In this document: positions 42,672 through 51,473 of the stretch, piece after piece | How positions within the stretch are numbered: position 1 is the first letter of the stretch | How the letters are laid out: every line of letters starts with the position of its first letter | Assembly: GCA_035515075.1 (NCBI GenBank) | Contig: DATJBZ010000015.1 | Coordinates: forward strand, 1 to 64,000 | Length of the DNA: 64,000 nt | DNA from: Moheibacter sp035515075 | GTDB taxonomy: Bacteria; Bacteroidota; Bacteroidia; Flavobacteriales; Weeksellaceae | Direction of reading: 5' to 3' | Position numbers and translations under genes: made by a program | The notes under the pieces: generated by a model | Told to the model about the DNA's origin: nothing | Databases searched by the model: none | What the model saw: the letters and a program-made list of their open reading frames with translations, nothing else

Positions 42672-43544
42672 ATGGCAGTTTTAGTAAATAAAGATTCAAA
42701 AATAATCGTTCAAGGATTTACCGGGAAAGAAGGTACTTTCCATGCAGAACAGATGATTGAGTATGGAACCAATCTTGTTGGTGGTGTAACGCCAGGCAAA
42801 GGTGGTACCGAGCATTTGGGAAAACCAGTGTTCAACACCGTTGTTGAAGCAGTTGAAAAGGCAGCTGCTGATGTCAGCATTATATTTGTTCCGCCTGCTT
42901 TTGCTGCAGATGCGATTATGGAAGCTGCTGATGCAGGAATCAAAGTGATCATTTGTATTACAGAAGGAATTCCTGTGGCTGATATGGTCAAAGTTCAAGC
43001 TTATGTTGATGAAAGAAAAGTTACTTTGGTAGGACCTAACTGTCCTGGAGTAATCACAGCAGAGGAAGCCAAAGTAGGGATCATGCCTGGTTTTGTGTTC
43101 AAAAAAGGTAAAGTAGGCATCGTTTCAAAGTCAGGAACTTTGACTTACGAAGCGGCTGATCAAGTGGTGAAAGCAGGTTACGGAATTTCTACAGCCATTG
43201 GCATTGGAGGAGACCCGATCATTGGAACCACCACCAAAGAAGCTTTGGAATTGTTTATTAATGATCCTGATACAGAAGCTGTTGTTATGATTGGTGAAAT
43301 TGGCGGTCAATTGGAAGCAGAAGCAGCAAGATGGTACAAAGAAACCGGTTCAAAAAAACCTGTGGTTGGATTCATCGCTGGCCAAACAGCACCAGCAGGA
43401 CGTACCATGGGACACGCAGGAGCAATTGTAGGTGGAAAAGACGACACCGCACAAGCCAAAATGGAAATCATGCGTGCATGTGGAATCCATGTGGTAGATT
43501 CTCCAGCAGAAATCGGTGCAACTGTCGCTAAAGTTTTAGGCTAA
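42672..43544 (+). CDS. sucD: Succinyl-CoA synthetase alpha subunit
   Basis: 290 residues. With SucC it makes succinate and ATP/GTP from succinyl-CoA in the TCA cycle. The CoA-binding Rossmann domain (IVQGFTGKEGTFHAEQMIEYG, GGVTPGKGGTEHLGKPVFN) is followed by GPNCPGVI and the phospho-histidine loop, H248 in GRTMGHAGAIVGG. Full length. sucC is not adjacent, unlike the sucCD operon of enterics; this separation is usual in Bacteroidota as far as I recall. Own -7 box and a strong terminator. Confidence 0.97.
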   Translation: MAVLVNKDSKIIVQGFTGKEGTFHAEQMIEYGTNLVGGVTPGKGGTEHLGKPVFNTVVEAVEKAAADVSIIFVPPAFAADAIMEAADAGIKVIICITEGIPVADMVKVQAYVDERKVTLVGPNCPGVITAEEAKVGIMPGFVFKKGKVGIVSKSGTLTYEAADQVVKAGYGISTAIGIGGDPIIGTTTKEALELFINDPDTEAVVMIGEIGGQLEAEAARWYKETGSKKPVVGFIAGQTAPAGRTMGHAGAIVGGKDDTAQAKMEIMRACGIHVVDSPAEIGATVAKVLG

Positions 43545-43564
43545 AATATTTAGACTTAATATAC

Positions 43565-43600
43565 AAAACCACTTAAAATGTTGTTTTAAGTGGTTTTTTA
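43565..43600 (+). terminator. sucD terminator
   Basis: A 14-bp perfect stem (43565-43578 with 43584-43597), 5-nt loop, T-rich 3' end. Confidence 0.9.
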
Positions 43601-43615
43601 GTTTCTAAAAAATGA

Positions 43616-43623
43616 TATATTTG
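43616..43623 (+). promoter_or_regulatory. -7 box of the small outer-membrane barrel gene
   Basis: TATATTTG, 26 bp upstream of the ATG at 43650. Confidence 0.6.
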
Positions 43624-43649
43624 TAACCAACTTAATTAGATCTATTATT

Positions 43650-44255
43650 ATGAAAAACAAACTATTATTGTCCGCTTTTTTGTGCTTTATGTTCATGGAA
43701 TTGGGCTTTGCTCAAATGAGATTTGGAGCAAGAGTGAGTGGAAGTATGACCAATATTACCAATGTACATTCTTATTCTAAATCAAGAGGAGGCTTCCAGG
43801 TAGCAGCCATGGCGATGATTCCGATTACCAATGATGATCTTCTCTTTTTTCAGCCTGAAATCAATTACTCTGCACAAGGAGAATTTGACCAACCCAAGAG
43901 ACCCGATAAAACTTCCGTCAAGCAAAAAGTGTTCACTAACTTCATCAATGTTCCTTTGAACATGAAAATGTATTTCACAGATGCACAAAGTGAGTTTTTT
44001 GCTTTGGCTGGTCCGTATTTGGGATTCAAGGTGAGTGAAAAAACAGATGTTTATGATTTTAAAACAGAAGCCGATGACAATGAATATGCTGGATTTGATT
44101 TTGGAGTAAATATAGGAATTGGGTACAGTTTACAAAGACAGGTTGAATTTTCACTAAGATACAGCTATGGATTGGTGGACCAAGTAAAAAATGATGCAGC
44201 CAATAAATCCAACAATACATCCATTCTTAATTTGGGTGTGGGCTATTTCTTTTGA
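43650..44255 (+). CDS. Small outer-membrane beta-barrel protein (PorT-like family)
   Basis: 201 residues. Signal peptide (to GFAQ, about residue 21), then alternating hydrophobic strands ending in an aromatic residue (LNLGVGYFF), as expected for an eight-stranded barrel of the OMP_b-brl family. Segments such as MRFGARVSGSMTNI, LLFFQPEINYSAQGEF, VPLNMKMYF and FGVNIGIGYSLQRQVEFSLRYSYGL are typical. The family also contains the T9SS protein PorT, but this one lacks enough signature to be called PorT. Own promoter and terminator. Confidence 0.85.
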   Translation: MKNKLLLSAFLCFMFMELGFAQMRFGARVSGSMTNITNVHSYSKSRGGFQVAAMAMIPITNDDLLFFQPEINYSAQGEFDQPKRPDKTSVKQKVFTNFINVPLNMKMYFTDAQSEFFALAGPYLGFKVSEKTDVYDFKTEADDNEYAGFDFGVNIGIGYSLQRQVEFSLRYSYGLVDQVKNDAANKSNNTSILNLGVGYFF

Positions 44256-44283
44256 GAAAAATAGTTGAAAAATATAGAATGCT

Positions 44284-44306
44284 TGCCTGATCGCAGGCAT
44301 TTTTTA
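44284..44306 (+). terminator. Terminator of the small barrel gene
   Basis: TGCCTG (44284-44289) pairs with CAGGCA (44294-44299) around ATCG, followed by T residues. Confidence 0.75.
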
Positions 44307-44361
44307 TTTATGTTGATTAGGAACAATATTTGTAGTAAATTAGAACTTAAATTAGTTAAAA

Positions 44362-44883
44362 ATGAAAATCCACAATTTATTTGTTTTTGCCCTGGTTGCC
44401 GTATTATTTTCGGCGTGTAATACCGTGAAAGTGAATTATGATTTCGATAGAAATACTGATTTCAATGTGTATAAAACGTATAATTTTCACCAAAAAGGCA
44501 TTGAAAAATTAGAAGTAAATGATTTGGACAAACGAAGAATTCTCGGTGCCATCGAAGCTGAAATGACTGCCAAAGGATTCACCAAATCAGACCAACCGCA
44601 ACTGTACGTCAATGTTTTGGCCAGCTCAAAAGACAAAGTCAGCATTGACAACGGAGGCTATTATGGTGGATATTGGGGACCTTATTACGGTGGCGCTTCC
44701 AGAGTGTATCAGTATACTTCAGGCACCATCATCATTGACATCATCGATGACCAGAAAAACATCTTGGTTTGGCAAGGTTCAGGGAGCGGTTTGAATGTTT
44801 CTAATTTGAACTCCAAGGCAGATGACATTCCGAAAGCCATCCAAGAAATTTTGGTGAACTTCCCGCCAACGGCAAAAAAGTAA
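44362..44883 (+). CDS. DUF4136 lipoprotein
   Basis: 173 residues. Lipoprotein signal ending FSAC (C19), then the DUF4136 pattern: VNYDFDRNTDFNVYKTYNF, RRILGAIEAEMTAKGF, PQLYVNVLASSKDK, a Gly/Tyr-rich loop (GGYYGGYWGPYYGG), GTIIIDIIDDQKNILVWQGSGSG and the closing IQEILVNFPP. Envelope lipoprotein of unknown function, common in Bacteroidota. A near-consensus -7 box (AATATTTG, 44324-44331) precedes it. Confidence 0.88.
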   Translation: MKIHNLFVFALVAVLFSACNTVKVNYDFDRNTDFNVYKTYNFHQKGIEKLEVNDLDKRRILGAIEAEMTAKGFTKSDQPQLYVNVLASSKDKVSIDNGGYYGGYWGPYYGGASRVYQYTSGTIIIDIIDDQKNILVWQGSGSGLNVSNLNSKADDIPKAIQEILVNFPPTAKK

Positions 44884-44890
44884 GGAAATA

Positions 44891-45124
44891 TTGAAATACT
44901 TTCTGTTTTTTTGAACTATTTTTTCTTGTTTTGTTCAAGCACAAATTCAGGGAAAAGTAGTGGACGAATGGCAGGTACCCGTTGCTGAAGTTTTGGTCTA
45001 TGTCGATGGAACTTCGATGGTTGATTCAATCAACCATCAGTTTTGAAGTTTAAAGATTACTTTATTTGGGAAAAAAGTCGCCCATCTTTTGCCTTTGGAT
45101 TTTGAAATGGACGAAACCAATTAA
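44891..45124 (+). pseudogene. Decayed remnant of an exported carboxypeptidase-regulatory-domain protein
   Basis: Three reading frames together give signal-peptide-like LKYFLFF and LFFLVL, then VQAQIQGKVVDEWQVPVAEVLVYVDGTS (44935-45018), the usual start of a CarboxypepD_reg-like domain after a signal cleavage site. A stop at 45044 ends it. Further on, FGKKVAHLLPLDFEMDETN and a stop at 45122 look like a piece from the end of such a protein. Frameshifts plus an apparent internal deletion indicate decay. A 23-bp palindrome with 11-bp arms (45016-45038) lies at the break. No intact ORF is possible. Confidence 0.45.
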
Positions 45125-45196
45125 AATCTATGACTCAAGTTGTAGCGACTTTCTATGTTTGTTTCAATTCAATTTGAACAACGCATTAAAAATATT

Positions 45197-46888
45197 TTAT
45201 CGCGTCAATTTCTTGTATTTGATTCGTTTTGGGATCAAATCTCCGCCCAAACGTTTTTTCTTATTTTCTTCGTAATCACTGAAACTTCCTTCGAAATAAT
45301 AAACTTCAGAATTCCCTTCAAATGCCAAAATATGCGTACAAACTCGGTCCAAAAACCAACGGTCGTGACTGATGATCACCGCGCAACCTGCAAAATTCTC
45401 CAAACCTTCTTCCAAAGCACGAAGCGTATTGACATCCAAATCGTTGGTCGGCTCATCCAATAGCAAAACGTTGCCTTCCTCACGCAAAGTCATCGCCAAA
45501 TGCAGTCGGTTTCGCTCTCCACCGGAAAGTTGAGAAACTTTTTTGTTTTGTTCACTTCCACTGAAATTGAATCGACTCAAATAAGCACGTGAATTGACTT
45601 GTCGTCCACCCATCATCACCAATTCTTGGCCATCGCTGAAGTTTTCCCAAATGGATTTGTCTGGATCAATGTTGCTGTGCGTTTGATCGACATACGCCAA
45701 TTGCGCAGTTTCACCTACTTCAAAGCTACCGCTGTCAGGCGTTTCTTCGCCCATAATCATTTTAAAAATCGTGGTTTTTCCAGCGCCGTTGGGGCCGATA
45801 ATACCCACAATGCCTGCTTGCGGTAAATTGAAATTCAAATTGTCGTAGAGTAATTTATCGCCAAAAGCTTTCGAAACATTTTTAGCTTCAATCACATTGG
45901 TTCCTAAACGCGGACCGTTGGGAATATAAATTTCTAATTTCTCATCCAATTGCTTTTGGTCTTGACTGACCAATTTATCATAATTCGCCAAACGTGCTTT
46001 TTGTTTGGCTTGTTTTCCTTTGGGTGCCATTCGAACCCATTCCAACTCACGTTCCAATGCTTTCTGACGTTTTCCTGCGGTTTTTTGTTCCAAAGCCAAT
46101 CGCTTTGATTTTTGGTCCAACCAAGACGAATAATTTCCTTTCCATGGAATTCCTTCTCCACGATCCAATTCCAAAATCCATCCAGCGACATTGTCCAAGA
46201 AATACCGGTCGTGCGTTACAGCGATGACCGTTCCTTTGTATTCCGACAAATGATGTTCCAACCAATGCACACTTTCAGCATCCAAGTGGTTGGTCGGTTC
46301 GTCCAACAAAAGAATGTCCGGCTCTCTCAACAACAAGCGACACAAAGCGACTCGACGACGTTCTCCACCCGATAGAACACCGATCAATTGGTCGGGATCA
46401 GGCGTGCGCAAAGCATCCATCGCAATTTCCAAACGATGGTCCAATTCCCATGCATTGGTCGCATCAATTTTATCTTGTAATTTGGCTTGTTTATCCATGA
46501 GTTCCTCCATCTTTTCAGGATTTTCATAGACTTCGGGCAAACCAAAGAGATCATTGATTTTGTTGTATTCATCCAATACATCGACCACTTCTTGAACGCC
46601 TTCTTTGACAACTTCCAATACGGTTTTGGTATCGTCCAATTTAGGTTCTTGTTCCAAAAAACCAACTGTAAATCCAGGTTGAAAAGAAATATCGCCTTGA
46701 AAGTTTTTTTCATCGCCTGCAATGATGCGAAGCAAAGTAGATTTACCACTTCCGTTGAGGCCTAAAATGCCAATTTTAGCGCCATAAAAAAAGCTCAGAT
46801 GAATGTTTTTAAGTACAGGAGTTTGCGCGTTTTGATACGTTTTCGAAACGCCTGACATCGAAAATATAATTTTTTTATCGTCTGACAT
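45197..46888 (-). CDS. ettA: Energy-dependent translational throttle protein EttA (ABC-F)
   Basis: 563 residues from ATG 46888 (MSDDKKIIFSMSGVSK); the frame is open 31 codons further but that stretch resembles no ABC-F start. Two ABC ATPase domains: Walker A GLNGSGKST and GPNGAGKTT; signatures LSGGERRRVALCRLL and LSGGERNRLHLAMTL; Walker B LLLDEPTNHLDAES and LLLDEPTNDLDVNT. The linker carries the Arg/Lys-rich crossing helix WVRMAPKGKQAKQKAR. No membrane domain; it binds the ribosomal E site and tunes early elongation by ATP/ADP state. Minus strand, apparently a single gene. Confidence 0.95.
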   Translation of the reverse strand: MSDDKKIIFSMSGVSKTYQNAQTPVLKNIHLSFFYGAKIGILGLNGSGKSTLLRIIAGDEKNFQGDISFQPGFTVGFLEQEPKLDDTKTVLEVVKEGVQEVVDVLDEYNKINDLFGLPEVYENPEKMEELMDKQAKLQDKIDATNAWELDHRLEIAMDALRTPDPDQLIGVLSGGERRRVALCRLLLREPDILLLDEPTNHLDAESVHWLEHHLSEYKGTVIAVTHDRYFLDNVAGWILELDRGEGIPWKGNYSSWLDQKSKRLALEQKTAGKRQKALERELEWVRMAPKGKQAKQKARLANYDKLVSQDQKQLDEKLEIYIPNGPRLGTNVIEAKNVSKAFGDKLLYDNLNFNLPQAGIVGIIGPNGAGKTTIFKMIMGEETPDSGSFEVGETAQLAYVDQTHSNIDPDKSIWENFSDGQELVMMGGRQVNSRAYLSRFNFSGSEQNKKVSQLSGGERNRLHLAMTLREEGNVLLLDEPTNDLDVNTLRALEEGLENFAGCAVIISHDRWFLDRVCTHILAFEGNSEVYYFEGSFSDYEENKKKRLGGDLIPKRIKYKKLTR

Positions 46889-46991
46889 AATTGAATATAG
46901 AATTAAAAGCTGAAAGATACAGTAGATTTTTTTAAAATGCCAATGCTTTGATTTCAACGCTGAATAAATTTTTAGAAGCATTCGTTTCGAT

Positions 46992-46999
46992 TACCTTTG
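46992..46999 (+). promoter_or_regulatory. -7 box of the GreA-like gene
   Basis: TACCTTTG, 19 bp before the ATG at 47019. Confidence 0.55.
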
Positions 47000-47018
47000 T
47001 TTTTAATTCAGAATAAAA

Positions 47019-47468
47019 ATGACGACCAAGGAAGGCGTATATCAAGAATGTTTAGAAGCGATCAATCAGCGATTGTTGATTTGTGAAAAAAATCTGGCGA
47101 TGCTTCAAGAGAGCTTGACCTCAGAAACCAAAAGTTCTGCAGGAGACAAGCACGAAACGGGGCGAGCGATGATTCAATTGGAAAGAGAACAATTGGGCCA
47201 GCAATTGGCGAAAATTGAACGTGAGCAAGCGCTATTGACGAAAATTAATCCTAAATTAAACTCAGAAACCGTCTGTTTGGGAAGTTTAGTTATCACATCG
47301 GAACACAGTTATTTTATCGCAATTGGTTTGGGGAAAATGATTTGGAATGGCCAAGAATTTTATGCGATTTCGTTGGATTCTCCCATTGGACAATTGTTGG
47401 TTGGAAAAAGGCTAGGTGAGCAATTGAGTTTTGCAGGCAAAACATTTGAAATTCAAGCGATCATGTAG
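47019..47468 (+). CDS. GreA/GreB C-terminal-like coiled-coil protein
   Basis: 149 residues. An N-terminal antiparallel coiled coil (LEAINQRLLICEKNLAMLQESL, GRAMIQLEREQLGQQLAKIER) with the signature SSAGDKHETGR, then a small beta domain (VCLGSLVITSEHSYFIAIGLGK, FYAISLDSPIGQLLVGKRLGE) resembling the FKBP-like C-terminal domain of GreA. Homologues in Flavobacteria are often mislabelled 3-oxoacyl-ACP synthase; no thiolase-fold motif or catalytic Cys is present here. It may bind RNA polymerase, but this is untested, and the coiled-coil tip lacks the acidic pair of GreA. Confidence 0.75.
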   Translation: MTTKEGVYQECLEAINQRLLICEKNLAMLQESLTSETKSSAGDKHETGRAMIQLEREQLGQQLAKIEREQALLTKINPKLNSETVCLGSLVITSEHSYFIAIGLGKMIWNGQEFYAISLDSPIGQLLVGKRLGEQLSFAGKTFEIQAIM

Positions 47469-47565
47469 TTTCATCCGCTTTTTTAGTTGTGAAATTTTTA
47501 ATGTGGTTAAATTTGAATAAATTTACGGTATCCTTATTGAAAGATATAATTATAAAAAGCAGTTT

Positions 47566-47961
47566 ATGAGCAATCAAATCAAAGCCACCATTGGTGCATC
47601 AAAATACCGAACCCAAATTGAAACTACTTCTCATCGTTTTGTTTCTGACGAGCCGATTGATTTGGGTGGAAATGATTTAGGACCCAATCCAGGGGAATTT
47701 CTTTCTGCAGCTTTGGCGGCTTGCACGACAATTACGGTGAAAATGTATGCCGAACGAAAAGCTTGGAATTTGGAAGAAGCCATCGTTGAGGTAGATTTCG
47801 TTCGAGACCGAAAAGAAAATGTCACGAAATTCACCAAAAGTGTAGAATTGATTGGCGATTTGGATGAAGACCAGCGAAAGCGATTATTTGACATCGCCGC
47901 ACGTTGTCCGATTCATCAGGCTTTGATCAACCCCATTGAAATTGAAAGTACTTTAATTTAA
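47566..47961 (+). CDS. OsmC family peroxiredoxin-like protein
   Basis: 131 residues. OsmC/Ohr fold. Both redox cysteines are present: C53 in LAACTTITVKMYAERK and C114 in AARCPIHQALINPIEIES. These thiol peroxidases reduce organic hydroperoxides; substrate preference cannot be read, and the spacing fits the YhfA/OsmC-like group more than Ohr. 15 bp upstream of the small GNAT gene on the same strand, probably cotranscribed. Confidence 0.9.
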   Translation: MSNQIKATIGASKYRTQIETTSHRFVSDEPIDLGGNDLGPNPGEFLSAALAACTTITVKMYAERKAWNLEEAIVEVDFVRDRKENVTKFTKSVELIGDLDEDQRKRLFDIAARCPIHQALINPIEIESTLI

Positions 47962-47976
47962 AAAAACCATTAAAAA

Positions 47977-48261
47977 ATGGAAATAAAAAAAATAGATGAC
48001 GGAAAAAATGGTGCTTTCATTGCCATGGAAAACGAAACAAAAGCAGGAGAAGTAACCTTTGTTTGGGCAGGAGAAGACAAAATAATATTGGATCATACCG
48101 AAGTCGAGTCCGAATTTTCGGGGCAAGGCGTAGGTAAAAAAATGGTGATGGCAGCGGTTGCCTTTGCGCGTGAAAAAAACTTAAAAATCATTCCGCTCTG
48201 TCCGTATGCCAAAAGTGTTTTTGACAAAGACCCAGAAATTGCCGATGTGAGAGCGGTTTAA
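47977..48261 (+). CDS. Small GNAT-fold acetyltransferase-like protein
   Basis: 94 residues, the compact YjdJ/GCN5-related form (PF14542-like). The acetyl-CoA loop is SGQGVGKKMVMAAVAFARE, followed by LKIIPLCPYAKSVFDKDPE with the conserved Cys-Pro. Substrate unknown; such proteins lack the first part of the normal GNAT fold. Sits between the OsmC gene and the T9SS plug gene. Confidence 0.88.
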   Translation: MEIKKIDDGKNGAFIAMENETKAGEVTFVWAGEDKIILDHTEVESEFSGQGVGKKMVMAAVAFAREKNLKIIPLCPYAKSVFDKDPEIADVRAV

Positions 48262-48284
48262 TGTCAAGATTCAAATCATTTTCC

Positions 48285-48292
48285 TACATTTG
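48285..48292 (+). promoter_or_regulatory. -7 box adjoining the T9SS plug start codon
   Basis: TACATTTG ends 5 nt before the ATG at 48298, so a transcript from it would be leaderless. No clear -33 element; transcription from the OsmC promoter is an alternative. Confidence 0.5.
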
Positions 48293-48297
48293 AACGT

Positions 48298-49551
48298 ATG
48301 AAATTACCACAGATATTAGTTTTGGCGATGGGCTGTGTGCAATTGGGGTTTGCGCAAGCTTACAAAGAAGTTTTGCCTACAGAAAACATCAAAACCCTTC
48401 AACTGTTCAATCCGCAAACCAATGACCAAACGCCAGTGATCCGGATGGGCAGCGAATATTTTATTTTGTCTTTTGATGATTTGGATCCAGGTTTCAAAGA
48501 ATACAATTATACGGTGGAACATTACAATGCGGATTGGACTTCGTCAGGAATTTTTCAATCGGAATTCTTGGATGGTTACAGTTCAAGTTACATCCGTGAT
48601 TACCAAAATTCGTTCAATACACACCAGAACTTTACGCATTATCGTTTGCAATTTCCCAACCAAGACATGCGCTTGAAATTGCCCGGGAATTATAGCATCA
48701 AGGTGTACACAAGTGATGAAAACAAACCTGTTTTCACCAAGCGTTTTGCGATTTATTCGGACCAAAATGTAAACGTAGGTTTGCAAACCGAACGCGGCAT
48801 TGGTACTGAAGATTTGAACCAAAGAATTTCAGCGATAGTGAGCAGTGGCCAAATGAATTTGACCGAAACGCCAGATGGTGCGACTTTGTTTGTGATGAAA
48901 AACGGCAATTGGGAAGACCATTTGACCATTGAAAAACCTTCTTTTGTCAAACCTTCGCAATTGACCTACCGCGACCAAAAATATTTGTTTGAAGGCAACA
49001 GCGAATACCTTTGGTTTGATACCAAAAACACGCATGTTTCGGCTTTGACTACGGAACGAACTTTTAGAGAAAACGATTTGTACCATGTGGTTTTGCGGTC
49101 GGATTTTCAAAAGTGGCATTTGGGTTATTTTGATGAAAAAGATGTCAATGGCGCTTTTTATGTGCGAAATGTCCGTTTGGTCGATCAAGCGAAAGGAAAT
49201 ACCGAAGCGGATTACATTTGGGTGCATTTTGCTTTGGATGAATTTGATGATGAAAATGGAAACAAAGAATTGTACCTCGTTGGCGCTTTTAACAATTGGC
49301 AAATTTCGCCATTGTACCAACTGAAAATGACAGATGCTAATTTGTGGGAAGCAGCTGTTTTGTTGAAACAAGGTTATTACAATTACCAATATGCTGTGCT
49401 TGATAAAACCACTCAAAAAGTGAGTTATTCAGCGATCAATGGAAGTTTTTGGCAAACCGAGAACCAATACCAAGCTTTATTTTATTACCGACCTTGGGGC
49501 GTTCGTTACGACGTTTTGGTGGGTTATGCGGAAGTCAATACCAGAAAATAG
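48298..49551 (+). CDS. Type IX secretion system plug protein (DUF5103)
   Basis: 417 residues. Signal peptide MKLPQILVLAMGCVQLGFAQ. The body matches DUF5103: LQLFNPQTNDQTPVIRMGSEYFILSFDDL, YNADWTSSGIFQSEFLDGY, GNYSIKVYTSDENKPVFTKRF, LDEFDDENGNKELYLVGAFNNW, GYYNYQYAVLD. Family knowledge: this protein closes the periplasmic side of the SprA translocon pore when PorV/cargo is absent. No other T9SS machinery gene is in the window, but three T9SS cargos are. The start cannot move downstream without losing the signal peptide. Confidence 0.88.
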   Translation: MKLPQILVLAMGCVQLGFAQAYKEVLPTENIKTLQLFNPQTNDQTPVIRMGSEYFILSFDDLDPGFKEYNYTVEHYNADWTSSGIFQSEFLDGYSSSYIRDYQNSFNTHQNFTHYRLQFPNQDMRLKLPGNYSIKVYTSDENKPVFTKRFAIYSDQNVNVGLQTERGIGTEDLNQRISAIVSSGQMNLTETPDGATLFVMKNGNWEDHLTIEKPSFVKPSQLTYRDQKYLFEGNSEYLWFDTKNTHVSALTTERTFRENDLYHVVLRSDFQKWHLGYFDEKDVNGAFYVRNVRLVDQAKGNTEADYIWVHFALDEFDDENGNKELYLVGAFNNWQISPLYQLKMTDANLWEAAVLLKQGYYNYQYAVLDKTTQKVSYSAINGSFWQTENQYQALFYYRPWGVRYDVLVGYAEVNTRK

Positions 49552-49692
49552 TGAAGTCGGTTAATATGCGATGAATTTAAATTGAAAAACCAATTTTAAC
49601 GAAAGCAGAGTGCTTTCCAATGGATGAATTCCTGTTCAAATAAATGGGCAAACTTTGTGAACTTTGTAACAAACGAAGCAGTTAGAAATGCC

Positions 49693-49700
49693 TACCTTTG
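49693..49700 (+). promoter_or_regulatory. pruA -7 box
   Basis: TACCTTTG, about 37 bp before the ATG at 49737. Confidence 0.6.
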
Positions 49701-49736
49701 CAGTCTTAAAATAATCAATCATAAAATTAAAATATC

Positions 49737-51368
49737 ATGCCAAAAGGAATTTATCAAGTACCGTTTGCTGTGAACGAAGAAGTTCTTTCGTATGCACCGG
49801 GTACAGCTGAGCGAGAAGAATTGTTAGCTACGTACAAAAAGATGTACAGTGAAACGGTCGACATTCCTCAATACATTGGAGATGAGTTGGTCAGAAGTGG
49901 CAACAAAGTTGCGATCACGCCACCACATGACCATCAACATATTGTTGGGTATTACCACAAAGGAACCCAAGAAGATGTGAAAAAAGCAATTGATGCGGCT
50001 TTGAAAGCAAGAACCCAATGGGCAAATATGTCTTGGGAAAACCGTGCTGCCATCTTTTTGAAAGCGGCTGATTTGATTGCAGGTCCTTACCGTGCCAAAT
50101 TGAATGCAGCGACCATGATTGGTCAATCCAAAAATGCATTTCAAGCAGAAATTGATGCTGCTTGTGAGTTGATTGACTTTTTGCGTTTCAACGTAGAATA
50201 CATGACCCAAATTTATGCGGATCAACCGACTTCTTCAGAAGGCGTTTGGAACCGCGTAGAATACCGTCCTTTGGAAGGGTTTACGTTTGCAATTACTCCA
50301 TTTAACTTTACAGCCATTGCGGGGAACTTGCCTTCATGTATGGCTTTGATGGGAAATGTGGTGGTTTGGAAACCTTCAACAACCCAAGTATATTCAGCAG
50401 AAGTTTTGATGGAAATTTTCAGAGAAGCAGGTTTGCCGAATGGTGTGATCAACATGGTGTTGAGTGGTGGAGCAGAAACGGCGAAAACGTGTATCGAACA
50501 CCCTGATTTTTCAGGCGTTCATTTTACAGGATCGACTTCGGTGTTTCGTTCGATTTGGAAACAAATTGGTGACAACATCCAAAACCACAAAACCTATCCA
50601 CGAATTGTAGGAGAAACCGGTGGAAAAGACTTTGTAATTGCACACAAATCTTCTTGTCCAAAAGAAGTAGCCACCGCTTTGATCCGTGGTGCATTTGAAT
50701 TCCAAGGACAAAAGTGTTCCGCAGCTTCACGTGCCTACATCCCTTTGAACATTTGGCCAGAAGTTCAAGCCGAAATGAAAAAAGCATTGGATTCGATTAC
50801 GATGGGTTCACCTGAAGATTTTTCGAATTTTGTTACAGCGGTCATCGATGGAAATTCATTTGACAAATGCCAACAATACATCGAAAGAGCACAAGCTTCG
50901 AACGAAGCTGAAGTGATTTTCGGTGGGAAATGCGACAAATCTGTGGGTTATTTTGTAGAGCCAACGGTGATTTTGACGACCAATCCAAAATATGAAAGTA
51001 TGGTGGAAGAAATTTTCGGGCCAATCTTAACGATTTATGTGTACGAAGAAAATGCGTGGGAAGCAACCTTAAAATTGGTTGATGAAACTTCTGAATACGC
51101 TTTGACTGGCGCCATTTTCGGAAAAGACCGTTATGCGGTGAATGAAGGCATCAAAGCATTGGAGAATGCAGCAGGAAACTTCTACATCAATGACAAACCT
51201 ACTGGAGCGGTTGTAGGACAACAGCCATTTGGTGGAGCCAGAGGTTCAGGGACCAATGACAAAGCAGGTTCAGCAATGAATTTATTGCGTTGGGTGTCGG
51301 TAAGAACGATCAAAGAAACTTTCGTTCCGGCAAAAGATTACAGATATCCATTTTTAGCGAAAGATTAA
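49737..51368 (+). CDS. pruA: L-glutamate gamma-semialdehyde (1-pyrroline-5-carboxylate) dehydrogenase
   Basis: 543 residues, ALDH4-type aldehyde dehydrogenase; oxidises glutamate semialdehyde to glutamate, the second step of proline use. Motifs: FAITPFNFTAIAGNLPSCMALMGN (NAD site), VHFTGSTSVFRSIWKQIG, ETGGKDFVIAH (general-base Glu) and catalytic C327 in GQKCSAASRAY. The ending QQPFGGARGSGTNDKAGS is typical. It is the single-domain form; proline dehydrogenase is not fused or adjacent. Own promoter and terminator. Confidence 0.96.
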   Translation: MPKGIYQVPFAVNEEVLSYAPGTAEREELLATYKKMYSETVDIPQYIGDELVRSGNKVAITPPHDHQHIVGYYHKGTQEDVKKAIDAALKARTQWANMSWENRAAIFLKAADLIAGPYRAKLNAATMIGQSKNAFQAEIDAACELIDFLRFNVEYMTQIYADQPTSSEGVWNRVEYRPLEGFTFAITPFNFTAIAGNLPSCMALMGNVVVWKPSTTQVYSAEVLMEIFREAGLPNGVINMVLSGGAETAKTCIEHPDFSGVHFTGSTSVFRSIWKQIGDNIQNHKTYPRIVGETGGKDFVIAHKSSCPKEVATALIRGAFEFQGQKCSAASRAYIPLNIWPEVQAEMKKALDSITMGSPEDFSNFVTAVIDGNSFDKCQQYIERAQASNEAEVIFGGKCDKSVGYFVEPTVILTTNPKYESMVEEIFGPILTIYVYEENAWEATLKLVDETSEYALTGAIFGKDRYAVNEGIKALENAAGNFYINDKPTGAVVGQQPFGGARGSGTNDKAGSAMNLLRWVSVRTIKETFVPAKDYRYPFLAKD

Positions 51369-51391
51369 TTCGTTGAAATTGAAATAAATTG

Positions 51392-51422
51392 AAAACCGTT
51401 TCCATAAGGAGACGGTTTTTTT
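51392..51422. terminator. pruA terminator, possibly shared with mnhG
   Basis: A 12-bp stem with one G-U (51392-51403 with 51408-51419), ATAA loop, then T residues. Lies between the convergent pruA and mnh operon. Confidence 0.8.
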
Positions 51423-51473
51423 ATTGTCGAATATGCTCTTAATCGCTTACTTTGTATATTTATAAAGTGATTT

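Noticed and set aside
47019..47468. 3-oxoacyl-ACP synthase, the label often given to homologues
   Set aside because: At 149 residues with a coiled coil it cannot form a thiolase fold, and no catalytic Cys-His-His or Cys-His-Asn pattern exists.
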